Positions 26,018 through 35,664 of a stretch of 64,000 nt of DNA are shown piece by piece. Origin of the DNA: Flammeovirga sp. SJP92 (GTDB taxonomy: Bacteria; Bacteroidota; Bacteroidia; Cytophagales; Flammeovirgaceae). Position 1 is the stretch's first letter, and each line of letters begins with the position of its first letter. The notes under the pieces were generated by a model, which saw only the letters and a list, made by a program, of their open reading frames with translations, was not told the origin of the DNA and searched no databases. The stretch lies in the NCBI RefSeq assembly GCF_001583495.1, contig NZ_LQAQ01000060.1, forward strand, positions 101,881 through 165,880. Direction: 5' to 3'. Both the position numbers and the translations under genes were made by a program.

Positions 26018-26169
26018 TTTATATTATAAAGTGGATATATGTATTTCAAAAATTAGTAAAAGATAATAATTTTTGATGATTTCTATCTTAACCCATCATT
26101 TTTCATCGTTTAAAAGTTATAATTAGTAATATTATTCTTTGGGATAATAATAAGGTGAGGAGAATAAAG

Positions 26170-26177
26170 TATATTTG
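26170..26177 (+). promoter_or_regulatory. Bacteroidota -7 promoter element for yicC
   Basis: TATATTTG matches TAnnTTTG exactly and ends 32 bases before the ATG, giving a leader of about 26 nt. A TTTG lies 28 nt upstream, longer than usual. Confidence 0.5.
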
Positions 26178-26209
26178 CAGAAGTTTTTTTAAAAGTATAA
26201 AACTCACCT

Positions 26210-27088
26210 ATGATACAATCGATGACTGGCTTCGGCCAAGTAGCAATAGAAAATGAGCATTTCAGTGCTTCTATTGAAATTAAAACACTTAATTCAAAGA
26301 ATGCTGATTGCAATATTAAAATGTCATCAACTTTTTCAGACAAGGAAATTGAGTTAAGAAATTTATTGAGTTCAAAGCTTCAAAGAGGTAAAATCCTTTT
26401 GATCTTGAATTATGTTTCTAAACGTTCTGAGAGTTTAACAGCTTCGTTGAATACTGAAGTTATAAAAAGCTATTACAATAGCTTAAAGAGCATTTCTGAG
26501 GATTTAGATACTGATTCAGGTAATCTTCTTGAAATAGTGATGAATATGCCTGAAGTTTTTTCAAAAGAAAATCAGGAAGATATTACTAAAGAAGACTGGC
26601 CAGTGATTCATGAAGGTATTTTGGAAGCAATTAATAAAACAATTGAATTCAGAACGGTTGAAGGAACTGCTTTAGAGCAAGCATTAAAAGGTGCTGTGGT
26701 TAAAATTACAGAATACTTAGAAAAAGTAACTGAATTAGATCCACAAAGAATTGAGCGTTTGAAGGAAAGATTGAGAAATCAAATTGCTGAGTTTGAGAAT
26801 AACGAAAACTTTGATGCCAATAGATTTGAGCAGGAATTAATTTTCTACATTGAGAAATTAGATATCAATGAAGAAAAAGTTAGATTGTCTCAACATTTGA
26901 AATACTTCATCCAAACATTAGAGCAACCTAAATCAAATGGTAAAAAACTTGGTTTTATTGCTCAGGAAATTGGCCGAGAAATCAATACAATTGGTTCAAA
27001 AGCCAACGACGTCGATATTCAGAAAATTGTGGTGAATATGAAAGACGAGCTGGAAAAAATCAAAGAACAGAATTTGAATATTCTATAA
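26210..27088 (+). CDS. yicC: YicC family endoribonuclease
   Basis: The 292-residue protein starts with the diagnostic MIQSMTGFGQ and has IEIKTLNSKNADCNIKMSS. At the C-terminus it has the conserved DINEEKVRLSQHLKYF...GKKLGFIAQEIGREINTIGSKAND. In E. coli the family acts as an endoribonuclease and RNA-decay adaptor; length and motifs are normal here. The gene stands alone, divergent from the lipase-like gene, and ends in a bidirectional terminator shared with galE. In other Bacteroidota guanylate kinase often follows yicC, but not here. Confidence 0.95.
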   Translation: MIQSMTGFGQVAIENEHFSASIEIKTLNSKNADCNIKMSSTFSDKEIELRNLLSSKLQRGKILLILNYVSKRSESLTASLNTEVIKSYYNSLKSISEDLDTDSGNLLEIVMNMPEVFSKENQEDITKEDWPVIHEGILEAINKTIEFRTVEGTALEQALKGAVVKITEYLEKVTELDPQRIERLKERLRNQIAEFENNENFDANRFEQELIFYIEKLDINEEKVRLSQHLKYFIQTLEQPKSNGKKLGFIAQEIGREINTIGSKANDVDIQKIVVNMKDELEKIKEQNLNIL

Positions 27089-27091
27089 ATG

Positions 27092-27129
27092 AAAAAGGCA
27101 TTATTCCTGACCAGAATAATGCCTTTTTT
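27092..27129. terminator. Bidirectional terminator
   Basis: The stem GGCATTATTC / GAATAATGCC with a 7-nt loop is flanked by A5 and T6, between the convergent yicC and galE. Confidence 0.92.
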
Positions 27130-27144
27130 GATACTTAAAAACGA

Positions 27145-28179
27145 CTATGCATTTCCTTTACGGATAGCCTGTTCCCATTTCCAAGCAGACTCCATCATCT
27201 CATCAATTCCACTTTCTGCTTTCCAGCCTAAAATTTCATTGGCAATGGTTGTATCTGCCCAGATCTGCTCTACATCTCCTTCTCTACGGTCTACAATCTT
27301 ATAATTCACAGGAATATCATTTACTTTTTCAAAAGCATTAATAACTTCTAAAACAGATGACCCTGTTCCCGTTCCTAAATTAAAGAATTCGTAACCTTCC
27401 TCATTCTTATTTTCCAACAAACGTTCTGCCGCAATGATATGGGCCTTCGCTAAGTCTACCACATGAATGTAATCTCGAATAGCTGAACCATCAGGCGTAT
27501 TGTAATTATCACCAAAAACAGAAAGTTGATCTCTTAATCCAATAGCAGTTTGTGTAATGAACGGTACTAAATTTTGTGGAACTCCCTTAGGCAACTCACC
27601 AATCAATGCTGATGAATGGGCTCCTACTGGATTGAAGTAACGAAGTGCAATGGCTTTAATCTCAGGAAAAGCCTTCACAGTATCCCTTAATATCTCTTCG
27701 CATATTTGCTTTGTGTTACCATAAGGCGACTCGGCTGGTTGTACTTTAGCTGATTCTGTCACTGGTAAATCTTCTGGCTGACCATACACTGTACAAGAAG
27801 ATGAAAATACCATATTTTCCACCTTATACTTTTTCATACTGTTCAGCAAATTAATCAACGAACAGATATTATTCTGATAATATTTCAGCGGTTCTTTCAC
27901 CGATTCTCCCACTGCCTTAAAAGCGGCAAAGTGAATCACAGAACCGATGTTAGGATATTTCTTAAACAGAGCTTCTACACCACTTTCATTTACTAAATCA
28001 AGTTCTTCAAAAAATGGTCTTTTACCTGTTATTTTCTCTATTCTATCTACAACTTCAATTTCAGAGTTGGATAAATCATCAACTATTATCACTTCATAAC
28101 CTTGATTTTGAAGTTCTACAACTGTATGAGAACCAATATAACCGGTTCCTCCTGTTACTAATACTTGATTTTTTGACAT
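27145..28179 (-). CDS. galE: UDP-glucose 4-epimerase
   Basis: The enzyme interconverts UDP-glucose and UDP-galactose with bound NAD. The 344-residue extended SDR protein has the NAD motif TGGTGYIGSHT at the N-terminus, the catalytic SSSCTVYG serine region and the YGNTK Tyr-x-x-x-Lys pair. It also has GALRYFNPVGAH-type substrate-loop residues (ALRYFNPVGAH) and DYIHVVDLA. All are as in GalE. It supplies galactose donors for surface polysaccharide. No Leloir-pathway partners are adjacent. Confidence 0.96.
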   Translation of the reverse strand: MSKNQVLVTGGTGYIGSHTVVELQNQGYEVIIVDDLSNSEIEVVDRIEKITGKRPFFEELDLVNESGVEALFKKYPNIGSVIHFAAFKAVGESVKEPLKYYQNNICSLINLLNSMKKYKVENMVFSSSCTVYGQPEDLPVTESAKVQPAESPYGNTKQICEEILRDTVKAFPEIKAIALRYFNPVGAHSSALIGELPKGVPQNLVPFITQTAIGLRDQLSVFGDNYNTPDGSAIRDYIHVVDLAKAHIIAAERLLENKNEEGYEFFNLGTGTGSSVLEVINAFEKVNDIPVNYKIVDRREGDVEQIWADTTIANEILGWKAESGIDEMMESAWKWEQAIRKGNA

Positions 28180-28237
28180 TTTATTAAATATTTAGTTTGA
28201 TTATTAGAAACACTAACCTAACTATAAAGTGATAAAA

Positions 28238-29827
28238 TTAATTCACTTTCACTTTAAAGGTCTTATAATATTCTTCTGTAGATACTCTTAATAATAAATA
28301 TTGTCCTCTGTGATCTGCTGGTAATTCTAAAAGGACTATATTTTTTTCATTGACAGCTTCTTGTTTTTGAATAACCTGCCCTGCCATTGTATACCATACA
28401 AATTCTAAATCCATGTTCTTAAATTTGGAAGGTAACTCAACCTTAATGGCAGTGCCATCCACTGGGTTTGGGTATACTTTTACTTTTTTGAAAAGGCTTT
28501 CGTTTTCTTCCAAATCGGTGATCAATAAGGCTCTTTCGTAATTAGGAATACCATAACCGTATAAACTATCAGGAGCTGAGAATTTATCACCAGCTCTTCT
28601 TAATCTTGTAATGATATCCATTGGCATAGTGCCTTCAGGAAGTGCTTGCATCAGACCTGCACATAAAGCTGTCATTTGAGGAGCTGAAAAAGATGTACCA
28701 TTTGACGTACTTACAGTACCAGTAGATTTCACAACCCATGCACCTTCACCGGCCGCCATCACGTCTGGCTTTGTTCTTCCATCTGCTGTAGGACCAAATG
28801 AACTTGAAATTGCTTTATTTAAAGTAGTTAGATTGACTGAACCTACTGTCAAGACAAAAGGGGAATCCGATGGGAATGATATTTTCTTCCATGACCCAAC
28901 ACCTTCATTTCCTGCAGAAGACACTACTAGGATTCCTTTTGTGAAAGCGTGGTTGGCACCTATTGTTATCCATGCCACTTTACCGTTCAGGTCAGTATGA
29001 CTATAATTCTGTGAAGCATCATCAAAATCATAATAACCTAAAGAACTTTGAATAATATCCACACCAATAGAATCAGCACGTTCTGCAGCTGCCACCCACA
29101 TCAATTCCTCAATTCTACTTTCATAAGCAGTATTTTCAGTTCTGTATAAATAATAAGTGGCTTCAGGAGCACCTCCTACATAATTTCCTTCATCAAAGGC
29201 AGCCATAGTGGAAAGCACATCAGATCCGTGAGTATGATCATCAGCTACATTAGAGTTTTTTGCATAAAAATCAAATGCTTCACCTAAATTCAAATCCGAA
29301 AAAAATGGATTTGTTGTATAATTTCTAAAGCCAGCATCTAAAACAGCAATATGTATTCCTTCTCCTTTATTTCCATCAGCATGCATCTTGTCGATCCCTA
29401 ACAGTACATTCTGCTGTTCAGATTTACCATAATTGTAAGTTTCTGTTTTTAAATCTTCCTGAATTCCTCCCATAGTCTTATCAGACATATCCATCACTTT
29501 TGAAACAGAGGCTATTTTTTCAATTTCAGCAGGGTTTGCATTGCTTACAATGACAGCATTAAACCATTTCAAAGGATGCCATATTTTTGCTCCTGTAGCG
29601 GCTACTGCATCAATATAAGATTGAACAACAGGCAGGTCGGTAGAATCAATGGCAATATCCATCACTTTCCTCCTATTAACTGCTGATGCTGAAAGATATT
29701 CTTCTGGATTAGATAAACTGAAATTCGTTTGCTTCTTATCATTAAACTGTACAAGATGAAACGTTTCTTGTGCAGATAATAACATTGAAAAATGGAATAG
29801 AATTATGGTAAAAAGTGTCTTTTTCAT
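28238..29827 (-). CDS. Secreted subtilisin-like serine protease (S8) with T9SS sorting domain
   Basis: This is a T9SS-exported peptidase of about 529 residues. It has a signal peptide ending LLSAQ, a propeptide-like region (about 20-130), and an S8 catalytic domain with HIAVLDAGF (Asp), DDHTHGSDVLSTM (His) and GTSFSAPQMTALCAG (Ser). The oxyanion region is VVSSAGNEG. The last ~80 residues, from KVYPNPVDG through MAGQVIQ to KTFKVKVN, form a type A C-terminal sorting domain. I chose ATG at 29827 over a TTG two codons upstream. It probably degrades protein outside the cell. Confidence 0.93.
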   Translation of the reverse strand: MKKTLFTIILFHFSMLLSAQETFHLVQFNDKKQTNFSLSNPEEYLSASAVNRRKVMDIAIDSTDLPVVQSYIDAVAATGAKIWHPLKWFNAVIVSNANPAEIEKIASVSKVMDMSDKTMGGIQEDLKTETYNYGKSEQQNVLLGIDKMHADGNKGEGIHIAVLDAGFRNYTTNPFFSDLNLGEAFDFYAKNSNVADDHTHGSDVLSTMAAFDEGNYVGGAPEATYYLYRTENTAYESRIEELMWVAAAERADSIGVDIIQSSLGYYDFDDASQNYSHTDLNGKVAWITIGANHAFTKGILVVSSAGNEGVGSWKKISFPSDSPFVLTVGSVNLTTLNKAISSSFGPTADGRTKPDVMAAGEGAWVVKSTGTVSTSNGTSFSAPQMTALCAGLMQALPEGTMPMDIITRLRRAGDKFSAPDSLYGYGIPNYERALLITDLEENESLFKKVKVYPNPVDGTAIKVELPSKFKNMDLEFVWYTMAGQVIQKQEAVNEKNIVLLELPADHRGQYLLLRVSTEEYYKTFKVKVN

Positions 29828-29937
29828 AATCAAAAAGTCAAGATCTTCTGATTTTATTATAAGTTCTGTACTAAATAATGGGAGCTTCTATCTTAAAACT
29901 AGTAAACTGAGTAATACAAATAAAGTCTTTATATAAT

Positions 29938-29977
29938 AAGAAAAAACCTCTTTCTACAAAAATCATAGATCGAGGTT
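29938..29977 (-). terminator. Terminator of the ftsX operon
   Basis: Read on the minus strand, AACCTC / GAGGTT with a 21-nt loop is followed by TTTTTTC, about 70 bases after the eIF1-like gene's stop. Confidence 0.65.
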
Positions 29978-30045
29978 CATTCATATCTTATTTATTGCCA
30001 CAAAAATACAACTTTTTATAACAACAAGTGTTTATATTTAAATTT

Positions 30046-30411
30046 TTAACCTCCAGATTTTTTTGCTTTATAGCCTGCTTCTTTCAGCAAGTCCATTACT
30101 TTATCTCTGAAGTCACCTTGAATGATTATTTCTCCATCTTTGGCACTGCCACCCACTCCACATTTTGATTTCAATGTTTTGGCCAAAGCTTTCAAATCAT
30201 CATCACTTCCAACAAAACCTGTTACTAATGTAGCAGATTTACCTTTTCTATTCTTACGGTCCAACATTACTCTTAAGTCTTGTTGATTAGGTGGTACTGT
30301 CTCTTCTTCAAAATCCGATTCGGTTTCATATTCGTAATCAGGATCAGTACTAAACACTACACCTAGACGATCTTTCCAATCGCCTCCGTCATTATTATTT
30401 TTTCTCCCCAT
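30046..30411 (-). CDS. SUI1/eIF1-like protein (YciH family)
   Basis: The 121-residue protein has a variable acidic N-terminus (1 to about 45) and a C-terminal SUI1 domain: [23 protein letters not shown], then [32 protein letters not shown]. The [10 protein letters not shown] loop is the family signature. In bacteria such YciH proteins resemble eukaryotic eIF1 and may influence initiation fidelity; their role is poorly known. It starts 10 bases after the ftsX stop, so the two are co-transcribed. Confidence 0.92.
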   Translation of the reverse strand: MGRKNNNDGGDWKDRLGVVFSTDPDYEYETESDFEEETVPPNQQDLRVMLDRKNRKGKSATLVTGFVGSDDDLKALAKTLKSKCGVGGSAKDGEIIIQGDFRDKVMDLLKEAGYKAKKSGG

Positions 30412-30421
30412 GATCTTATGA

Positions 30422-31285
30422 TTAATACAGGTCGTCTAACTTTAACTTTAAATATTTACTTATTGAAAAGTATACACTTGAGACTACTACTAAAGATCCC
30501 AAAATGACCGCTAATATACAAATAAACCCAATATCTTTTGTAGAGATGAGATGGATCAATTCTGGCATAGAAGATATTGCTGAAATGGCTACCAATGCTA
30601 CAAACACTGAAGCTATTCCTCCTCCAATTGCCCCTTGAATTGCACCTCTCAATAAGAATGGTTGTTTGATGAACATTTGAGTTGCACCAACTAACTGCAT
30701 TGAGCGAATTAAAAACCTTTGAGAGTATAAAGCCAAACGAATGGAATTATTAATAAGAATTACGGCCGTTGAGAAAAATATAAAGGACAATGCAATGACA
30801 ACAAAACCGATTGTTCTCATGTTCCCCCTGATATTTTGAAGCATACTTTTGGTATAAACTACTTCGTATACACCGGGAATTGACCCCAGTTGATGCTTTA
30901 TTTCTTCTAATGCACTCACTTCTATTCCGACATCCACACGAACAGCATAAGCATCTCTTAGCGGATTTTCTCCTAGAAACCTCACAAAATCCTCACCTGT
31001 GGTTTCAATCATTATCTCAGCCGCAGACTCTTTACTGATAAATTGAGGAGGTTGTTCTTTTGATACAAAAGAAAAGTTTTGAATTGAAGTGGATAAATTC
31101 TCTTTTTCCTCTTCTGTTAAATTCTTATCCAAGATGACCTGCATCTCAATACCACTTGATAGTTTGTTGGCCAGTCTTTTGGTGCCTATGGCGAAAAGTC
31201 CAAACAAAGCAATCATAAACAATGCAGCAGAAATACTGAACAGAACGTTAGTATAAGGATAACTTCCAACGATTTTTTTCTTCAT
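30422..31285 (-). CDS. ftsX: Cell division ABC permease FtsX
   Basis: The 287-residue inner-membrane protein has one N-terminal helix, an extracytoplasmic domain (about 45-165) and three C-terminal helices, the FtsX topology. Recognisable elements are [32 protein letters not shown] and the [26 protein letters not shown] loop, which contacts the ATPase FtsE. FtsEX regulates septal peptidoglycan hydrolases. FtsE is not adjacent, as is usual in Bacteroidota. It is followed closely by the eIF1-like gene. Confidence 0.93.
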   Translation of the reverse strand: MKKKIVGSYPYTNVLFSISAALFMIALFGLFAIGTKRLANKLSSGIEMQVILDKNLTEEEKENLSTSIQNFSFVSKEQPPQFISKESAAEIMIETTGEDFVRFLGENPLRDAYAVRVDVGIEVSALEEIKHQLGSIPGVYEVVYTKSMLQNIRGNMRTIGFVVIALSFIFFSTAVILINNSIRLALYSQRFLIRSMQLVGATQMFIKQPFLLRGAIQGAIGGGIASVFVALVAISAISSMPELIHLISTKDIGFICILAVILGSLVVVSSVYFSISKYLKLKLDDLY

Positions 31286-31417
31286 TGGTATATAAAAAAT
31301 TTTGCTTTTAGGGGATAAACTTGCTTAGAGTCCATTTGATAGCAATTTCCAAACAGACTCTCGGTGAGCATCGCACTCACATTTTATTAACGATAAAAAT
31401 CTTCAGATCTTATTCCA

Positions 31418-32080
31418 TTACCAATTAATTGATGTTTCACCTTGTTGCTTCAGATAATTATTGGCTTGTTGGAATTGATGATTTCCAAAGAACCCCCTGT
31501 GTGCTGACAAAGGTGATGGATGAACTGACTTCAACACCAAGTGCTTATCAGGGTCAATTACTCTTCCTTTTTTCTGTGCATAAGATCCCCATAAGAAAAA
31601 TACTACACCTTCTTTTTCTTTAGCCACTTTCTCAATCACAGCATCTGTAAATCTCTCCCATCCCTTATTTTGATGGGAACCCGCTTTATGAGCTTCAACC
31701 GTAAGTGTTGCATTCAACAAGAGTACACCTTGATCAGCCCAGCGTTCCAGATTTCCAGACTGAGGCCTTGGAATACCTAAATCAGACTCTATTTCCTTGA
31801 AAATATTGACCAATGAAGGAGGTTGTTTGATACCATCACTTACTGAAAAGCATAACCCGTTGGCTTGACCTTCTCCATGATAAGGATCTTGTCCTAAAAT
31901 AACAACTTTCACTTTATCGAAAGGGCAATGATCAAAGGCATTGAAAATCTTACCTGCTGGAGGGAAAATTGTTTTGGTTGCATACTCTTGTTTTACAAAC
32001 TGAACAAGATCTGCAAAATAGGGCTGATTAAACTCTGTTGTTAGTTTTTCTTTCCAGGATTCTTCTATTCTTACTTCCAT
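31418..32080 (-). CDS. ung: Uracil-DNA glycosylase
   Basis: Ung removes uracil from DNA to start base-excision repair. The 220-residue protein has the water-activating motif GQDPYHGEGQANGLCFSV, the ILLNATLTVE-type region (LLLNATLTVEAHKAGSH) and the DNA-intercalation loop HPSPLSAHRGFFG. Length and motifs are those of family 1. It starts 34 bases downstream of a hairpin that should end the hutG transcript, so it probably has its own promoter. Confidence 0.97.
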   Translation of the reverse strand: MEVRIEESWKEKLTTEFNQPYFADLVQFVKQEYATKTIFPPAGKIFNAFDHCPFDKVKVVILGQDPYHGEGQANGLCFSVSDGIKQPPSLVNIFKEIESDLGIPRPQSGNLERWADQGVLLLNATLTVEAHKAGSHQNKGWERFTDAVIEKVAKEKEGVVFFLWGSYAQKKGRVIDPDKHLVLKSVHPSPLSAHRGFFGNHQFQQANNYLKQQGETSINW

Positions 32081-32085
32081 ATATG

Positions 32086-32114
32086 AAAAAAGGAGTTACT
32101 TGTACAGTAACCCC
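32086..32114 (-). terminator. Terminator between hutG and ung
   Basis: On the minus strand GGGGTTACT / AGTAACTCC (one G-U pair) with a 5-nt loop is followed by TTTTTT, right after the hutG stop. Confidence 0.8.
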
Positions 32115-32124
32115 ATGCTATGAT

Positions 32125-33114
32125 TTATGATTTTACAATTTCAAATGATAACGCCGCCGCTAGTTTAGCTGTCCTTTTGTCGATATCAAAACGAGGATTT
32201 AACTCTGCAATATCAGATGAAATCACTTTCCCACTTTTATATACCTTCTTGAACAACCTCATAAATGTAGGGTTAGGCTCTACACCATTGTAAGCTGAAG
32301 CACTTACACCAGGAGCATAATGCGCTGCAAATACATCCATACAAGTTGTTTGATAAATGAAATCTACATTATCTAAGAATGCACTTAGCTTATGTGTTGT
32401 TCCTACTTTATCTGCTTCTGACAACCTTCTACCTGTAATATATTTTACATTAAGATCGTTAGCCGTGTCATAAAGTTTCTGTGTATTACTGTTTTTTTGA
32501 ATCCCGATCACCAAATAATTGAAAGATCTACTTTGCTCTTTTTGTTGCTGAGCAATTTGGTAAAATGGTGTTCCTGAACTTGGAAGCGGATTAGGCTCTC
32601 TTAAATCAAAATGAGCATCAAAATTGATAATACCTAATCTTTTACCCGGATGCACTTTATTCATATAAGCATTGACACCTAAGTAATGAGCATAAGCGAT
32701 CTCGTGCCCTCCACCCCAAACTAGAGGACGATATCCTTTCGTTAAGACCATTTCGATAACTTTTCCCAACGCCTCTTGAGCACCTTCAAGATCTTCGTCA
32801 TTACATTGAATATTACCAAGGTCTAAAAGGTGAACAGATTCAGGGAAGTGCACAGGTAGATTGGCACAGACTTTTCTCATCTCATAAGGTCCATCAACGG
32901 CTCCTACTCTACCATTATTACGTTTTACCCCTTCATCACACATGAAACCAACAATAGCAACTCCAGATTCCCCTTCTTTTAAAACAGGCATTTCTTCTTG
33001 CTCAAGATTGATCACCTGCATCTTCTGATGCCATCTGAAAACATCATAAGTTTCACCATCTATTCTTCCAGTCCAAATAGAAGGGTCGGTTGCTAAGTAT
33101 CTATGATCTATCAT
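32125..33114 (-). CDS. hutG: Formimidoylglutamase (arginase/ureohydrolase family)
   Basis: HutG hydrolyses N-formimidoyl-glutamate to glutamate and formamide, the last step of one histidine-degradation route. The 329-residue protein carries the binuclear Mn ligands of the ureohydrolase fold: GGGHEIAYAH, NFDAHFDLRE and CMDVFAAHYAPG. The SSGTPFYQI region and overall form match formimidoylglutamase more than arginase. No hutH, hutU or hutI gene is nearby, so the rest of the pathway must be elsewhere. An agmatinase-like activity is the main alternative. Confidence 0.85.
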   Translation of the reverse strand: MIDHRYLATDPSIWTGRIDGETYDVFRWHQKMQVINLEQEEMPVLKEGESGVAIVGFMCDEGVKRNNGRVGAVDGPYEMRKVCANLPVHFPESVHLLDLGNIQCNDEDLEGAQEALGKVIEMVLTKGYRPLVWGGGHEIAYAHYLGVNAYMNKVHPGKRLGIINFDAHFDLREPNPLPSSGTPFYQIAQQQKEQSRSFNYLVIGIQKNSNTQKLYDTANDLNVKYITGRRLSEADKVGTTHKLSAFLDNVDFIYQTTCMDVFAAHYAPGVSASAYNGVEPNPTFMRLFKKVYKSGKVISSDIAELNPRFDIDKRTAKLAAALSFEIVKS

Positions 33115-33384
33115 GTATTTATATATTGTATTTTTCTAATAATTTTTTTGACTCAACTAAAAAGAAATTTTAGCGATTCACAAATTAACAAAAAGGTTGT
33201 TTAGGATAGAAAAATTATGTATATTAATTGCAATAAGCCTATTAAAAAGTTTAATTTACATTCACCTGTTGTGCATACTAAAAAAATATTTTGGCTACTC
33301 ATCTAACATAATTGTCTTTATAATAATAGATGACTCATTAAAATCCATCACCCTAAACCTTTCTCTGATAAATATAATTATCCC

Positions 33385-34083
33385 ATGAAAAAACTTTCTT
33401 ATACATCCACTTTAGAAAACGACGAACTGAACCAAGCCTCCACCGCAAATGAACTAGAAATTCCACGCGACACCCCAGAAGAAGAGGTCGTCAACAGTAT
33501 TACTCATGGTATTGCAGCACTATTAAGTGCTATCGGATTAGCCATATTACTGAACAATATTGATGCAAATGACCCCAAGTACATTATTTCTGCTATCCTA
33601 TTTGGAGGAAGTATGATTATTCTGTTTACATGCTCTACACTCCTCCACCTACATTCTGATGACAACTACACTAAAACACTTGTGATACTTGACCATTCAG
33701 CGATTTATTGGCTGATAGCAGGAACATATACACCGATGTGTTTAATTGTTATACCAAACCAAGGTGGTACAGAACTCTTCATTGTTATTTGGGTAATTGC
33801 TATTCTGGGTACAATATTCAAGATGATCGTTGCAGACCGTTATCAGTGGGTTTCTATTACACTTTACTTATTAACAGGTTGGGTAGGTGTATTTGTATTT
33901 CCTGAGATGCTTGAGGCTTTGGGAGAAGGGATGAGATGGATCATAGCCGGGGGATTGGCTTATACACTTGGCGTTCCTTTTTACCTTTGGAGAAGGTTAA
34001 GATATAACCACGCTGTTTGGCACATATTTGTGATGTTTGGTGCTGGATTGATTTACTATGGATATTATCTCTATATTTTCTAG
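33385..34083 (+). CDS. Hemolysin III / PAQR-family membrane protein
   Basis: The 232-residue inner-membrane protein has a polar N-terminus and seven hydrophobic segments. The PAQR signature residues are EEVVNSITHGIAA in the first helix, STLLHLHS, LDHSAIYWLIAGTYTP (Asp-His) and HAVWHIFVMFGAG in the last helix. Their His/Asp residues form a metal site in relatives (YqfA, adiponectin receptors). The function of bacterial members is unclear; haemolysis is a historical label. A strong terminator follows. Confidence 0.92.
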   Translation: MKKLSYTSTLENDELNQASTANELEIPRDTPEEEVVNSITHGIAALLSAIGLAILLNNIDANDPKYIISAILFGGSMIILFTCSTLLHLHSDDNYTKTLVILDHSAIYWLIAGTYTPMCLIVIPNQGGTELFIVIWVIAILGTIFKMIVADRYQWVSITLYLLTGWVGVFVFPEMLEALGEGMRWIIAGGLAYTLGVPFYLWRRLRYNHAVWHIFVMFGAGLIYYGYYLYIF

Positions 34084-34100
34084 ATCAATTTAACCTGAAT

Positions 34101-34143
34101 AAAAATAGCCCTGTAATCAAAAACGATTACAGGGCTATTTTTT
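34101..34143. terminator. Bidirectional terminator
   Basis: A long perfect stem AAAATAGCCCTGTAATC / GATTACAGGGCTATTTT with a 6-nt loop serves the hemolysin III gene and the small membrane ORF on the other strand. Confidence 0.93.
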
Positions 34144-34156
34144 GTACCTGAAAATA

Positions 34157-34312
34157 TTACTTATTCTCTTGGCTGGTCTTTCCTTTTTGAGGAGCTTGTT
34201 GTCTAAACATTTTGCGTTTATGCTTATAGTCTAGAAAGTAACCAATCATCGGAAAAACAGTACTTAAAGTCACAATAAATAATATTTTGTAGATTAATCC
34301 TTCTCCTTGCAT
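34157..34312 (-). CDS. Small single-pass membrane protein
   Basis: This 51-residue frame starts with ATG at 34312. It has one hydrophobic segment (about residues 7-26, YKILFIVTLSTVFPMIGYFL), then a strongly basic stretch HKRKMFRQQ and a polar Gln/Lys tail. That follows the positive-inside rule and ends just before a strong terminator. It is too short for automated calling but looks like a real small membrane protein. It may be co-transcribed with the cytochrome b561 gene that ends upstream on the same strand (start 34949, stop 34377). Function is unknown. Confidence 0.55.
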   Translation of the reverse strand: MQGEGLIYKILFIVTLSTVFPMIGYFLDYKHKRKMFRQQAPQKGKTSQENK

Positions 34313-34376
34313 AGTGCCAAATTTTAGGTTTGTATACTACAAATATACATGACGAAAGTCACCTTTCAAATGATTA

Positions 34377-34949
34377 TCAGTTGTTTTTACCGTGAATCAT
34401 CTTTGAAACAATATTTTTCTTATCTCTTAATTCACCCATTATGATTCCAAGGAAATGAATAATGATAAAACTCACTAGATAATAAAGTGACATTTTGTGT
34501 AAGTCTTCCATCAATTCATGATCTCCCACATCATAAATAAGACTCATCCCTGTAATTAAAGAACCTGCTATACAGACATAGAAAATAAAATATACCCATC
34601 CTTCCATTTTTTCTTTGCTGGTCAATTCTTTTGAAGAAAGGAAACTCAGTTTCATTCCTTTTTCTTTGACATTGGTTAATAGCCTTAATACATAAAGACC
34701 TATAAGTAGATACCCTGCATTGATATGCCATTGCCACATGTTTCCACGAATAGCTTTGGCTATTTTCATAGCTTGATCTGTTGAGATTTCTACATTAAAA
34801 GTTCCTAAATAATTAAGAATTACATCACGCATATAATACTTGCTCATCCAGTTCTCTCTCAAGAAGATCGTCATCAATATGAATAGCATAGTAAATGCAA
34901 TGAGCCAGTGCAAGAGGCGATGTGGCAGACTGAAGTTTTGATTAGTCAT
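34377..34949 (-). CDS. Cytochrome b561 family protein
   Basis: The 190-residue inner-membrane protein has four hydrophobic helices. The histidines expected to bind two hemes are in LPHRLLHWLIAF (helix 1), MWQWHINAGYLLIG (helix 2) and IIIHFLGIIMGE (helix 4). This is the Ni-hydrogenase/b561 type fold that passes electrons between quinones and periplasmic acceptors. No partner dehydrogenase or hydrogenase subunit is adjacent. It stands alone with the small membrane ORF downstream. Confidence 0.87.
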   Translation of the reverse strand: MTNQNFSLPHRLLHWLIAFTMLFILMTIFLRENWMSKYYMRDVILNYLGTFNVEISTDQAMKIAKAIRGNMWQWHINAGYLLIGLYVLRLLTNVKEKGMKLSFLSSKELTSKEKMEGWVYFIFYVCIAGSLITGMSLIYDVGDHELMEDLHKMSLYYLVSFIIIHFLGIIMGELRDKKNIVSKMIHGKNN

Positions 34950-35129
34950 TGTGTTTAAAGAGTGATATTATCATTAAAAAAATGTAAGTAATTACAATTC
35001 TACAAAATAATAATAAGATTTTTCTTTGTAAATTATAAATACAGTACATCACTTACACATCTATCAATAGACTTTTTTACAAGTATTTATTATTTTTATA
35101 ACAACGCAATACAATTAAACACCCCTAGT

Positions 35130-35540
35130 ATGAAACAATTTTTCCAAAAGAGTTTACTCATAACTTTATTATTCACATGCCATTTTGCTTTTGCACAAAT
35201 CCAAACGGATTACCCTTTATTAGCCAGTTTCTATAGCAACGGAGGCCATTTTGAAGATAAAATCCAGCTGTATATCGTAGAATTTAGACATACTTCAGAA
35301 GTTAATGTTAGTGTTTCTTATGATAAGACTTCGGGAGATCTAATATTAAAATTTATGGATAAAAGTGGTTCTGAACATAGAGAGGTTCTACATGGATATG
35401 TGCCAAAATATAATGCAAATACACCAAGTGTTATCACTTTTTATAAAGAAAATGACAAGAAAAAATCTGTTTCTATCACAGAATATAATGGAGGTTTATC
35501 TGTGATTTGGAATGGAGAAGAATACCATATGACTTCATAA
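35130..35540 (+). CDS. Hypothetical secreted protein
   Basis: The 136-residue protein has a clear signal peptide, MKQFFQKSLLITLLFTCHFAFAQ, and a small beta-rich domain that I do not recognise. There is no lipobox and no T9SS tail. It is probably periplasmic. It is flanked by a terminator downstream and a 180-base promoter region upstream. Confidence 0.6.
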   Translation: MKQFFQKSLLITLLFTCHFAFAQIQTDYPLLASFYSNGGHFEDKIQLYIVEFRHTSEVNVSVSYDKTSGDLILKFMDKSGSEHREVLHGYVPKYNANTPSVITFYKENDKKKSVSITEYNGGLSVIWNGEEYHMTS

Positions 35541-35597
35541 GAACTAATCAAAATAGTATCATTATTTTTGACAACCTTCTTACAAAAGTATATTCAA

Positions 35598-35635
35598 AAA
35601 AATAGGGCTACATTCACTAAAGAATGTAGCCCTTT
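35598..35635. terminator. Bidirectional terminator
   Basis: The stem AGGGCTACATTC / GAATGTAGCCCT with a 6-nt loop and flanking A/T runs sits between convergent genes. Confidence 0.85.
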
Positions 35636-35664
35636 ATATAATCTTTCAAAATCCAAGTCTGTTG

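Noticed and set aside
33197..33388. A 63-codon hydrophobic frame before the hemolysin III-type gene
   Set aside because: AT-rich intergenic sequence gives Ile/Leu/Lys runs by chance, and it overlaps the real start by four bases.
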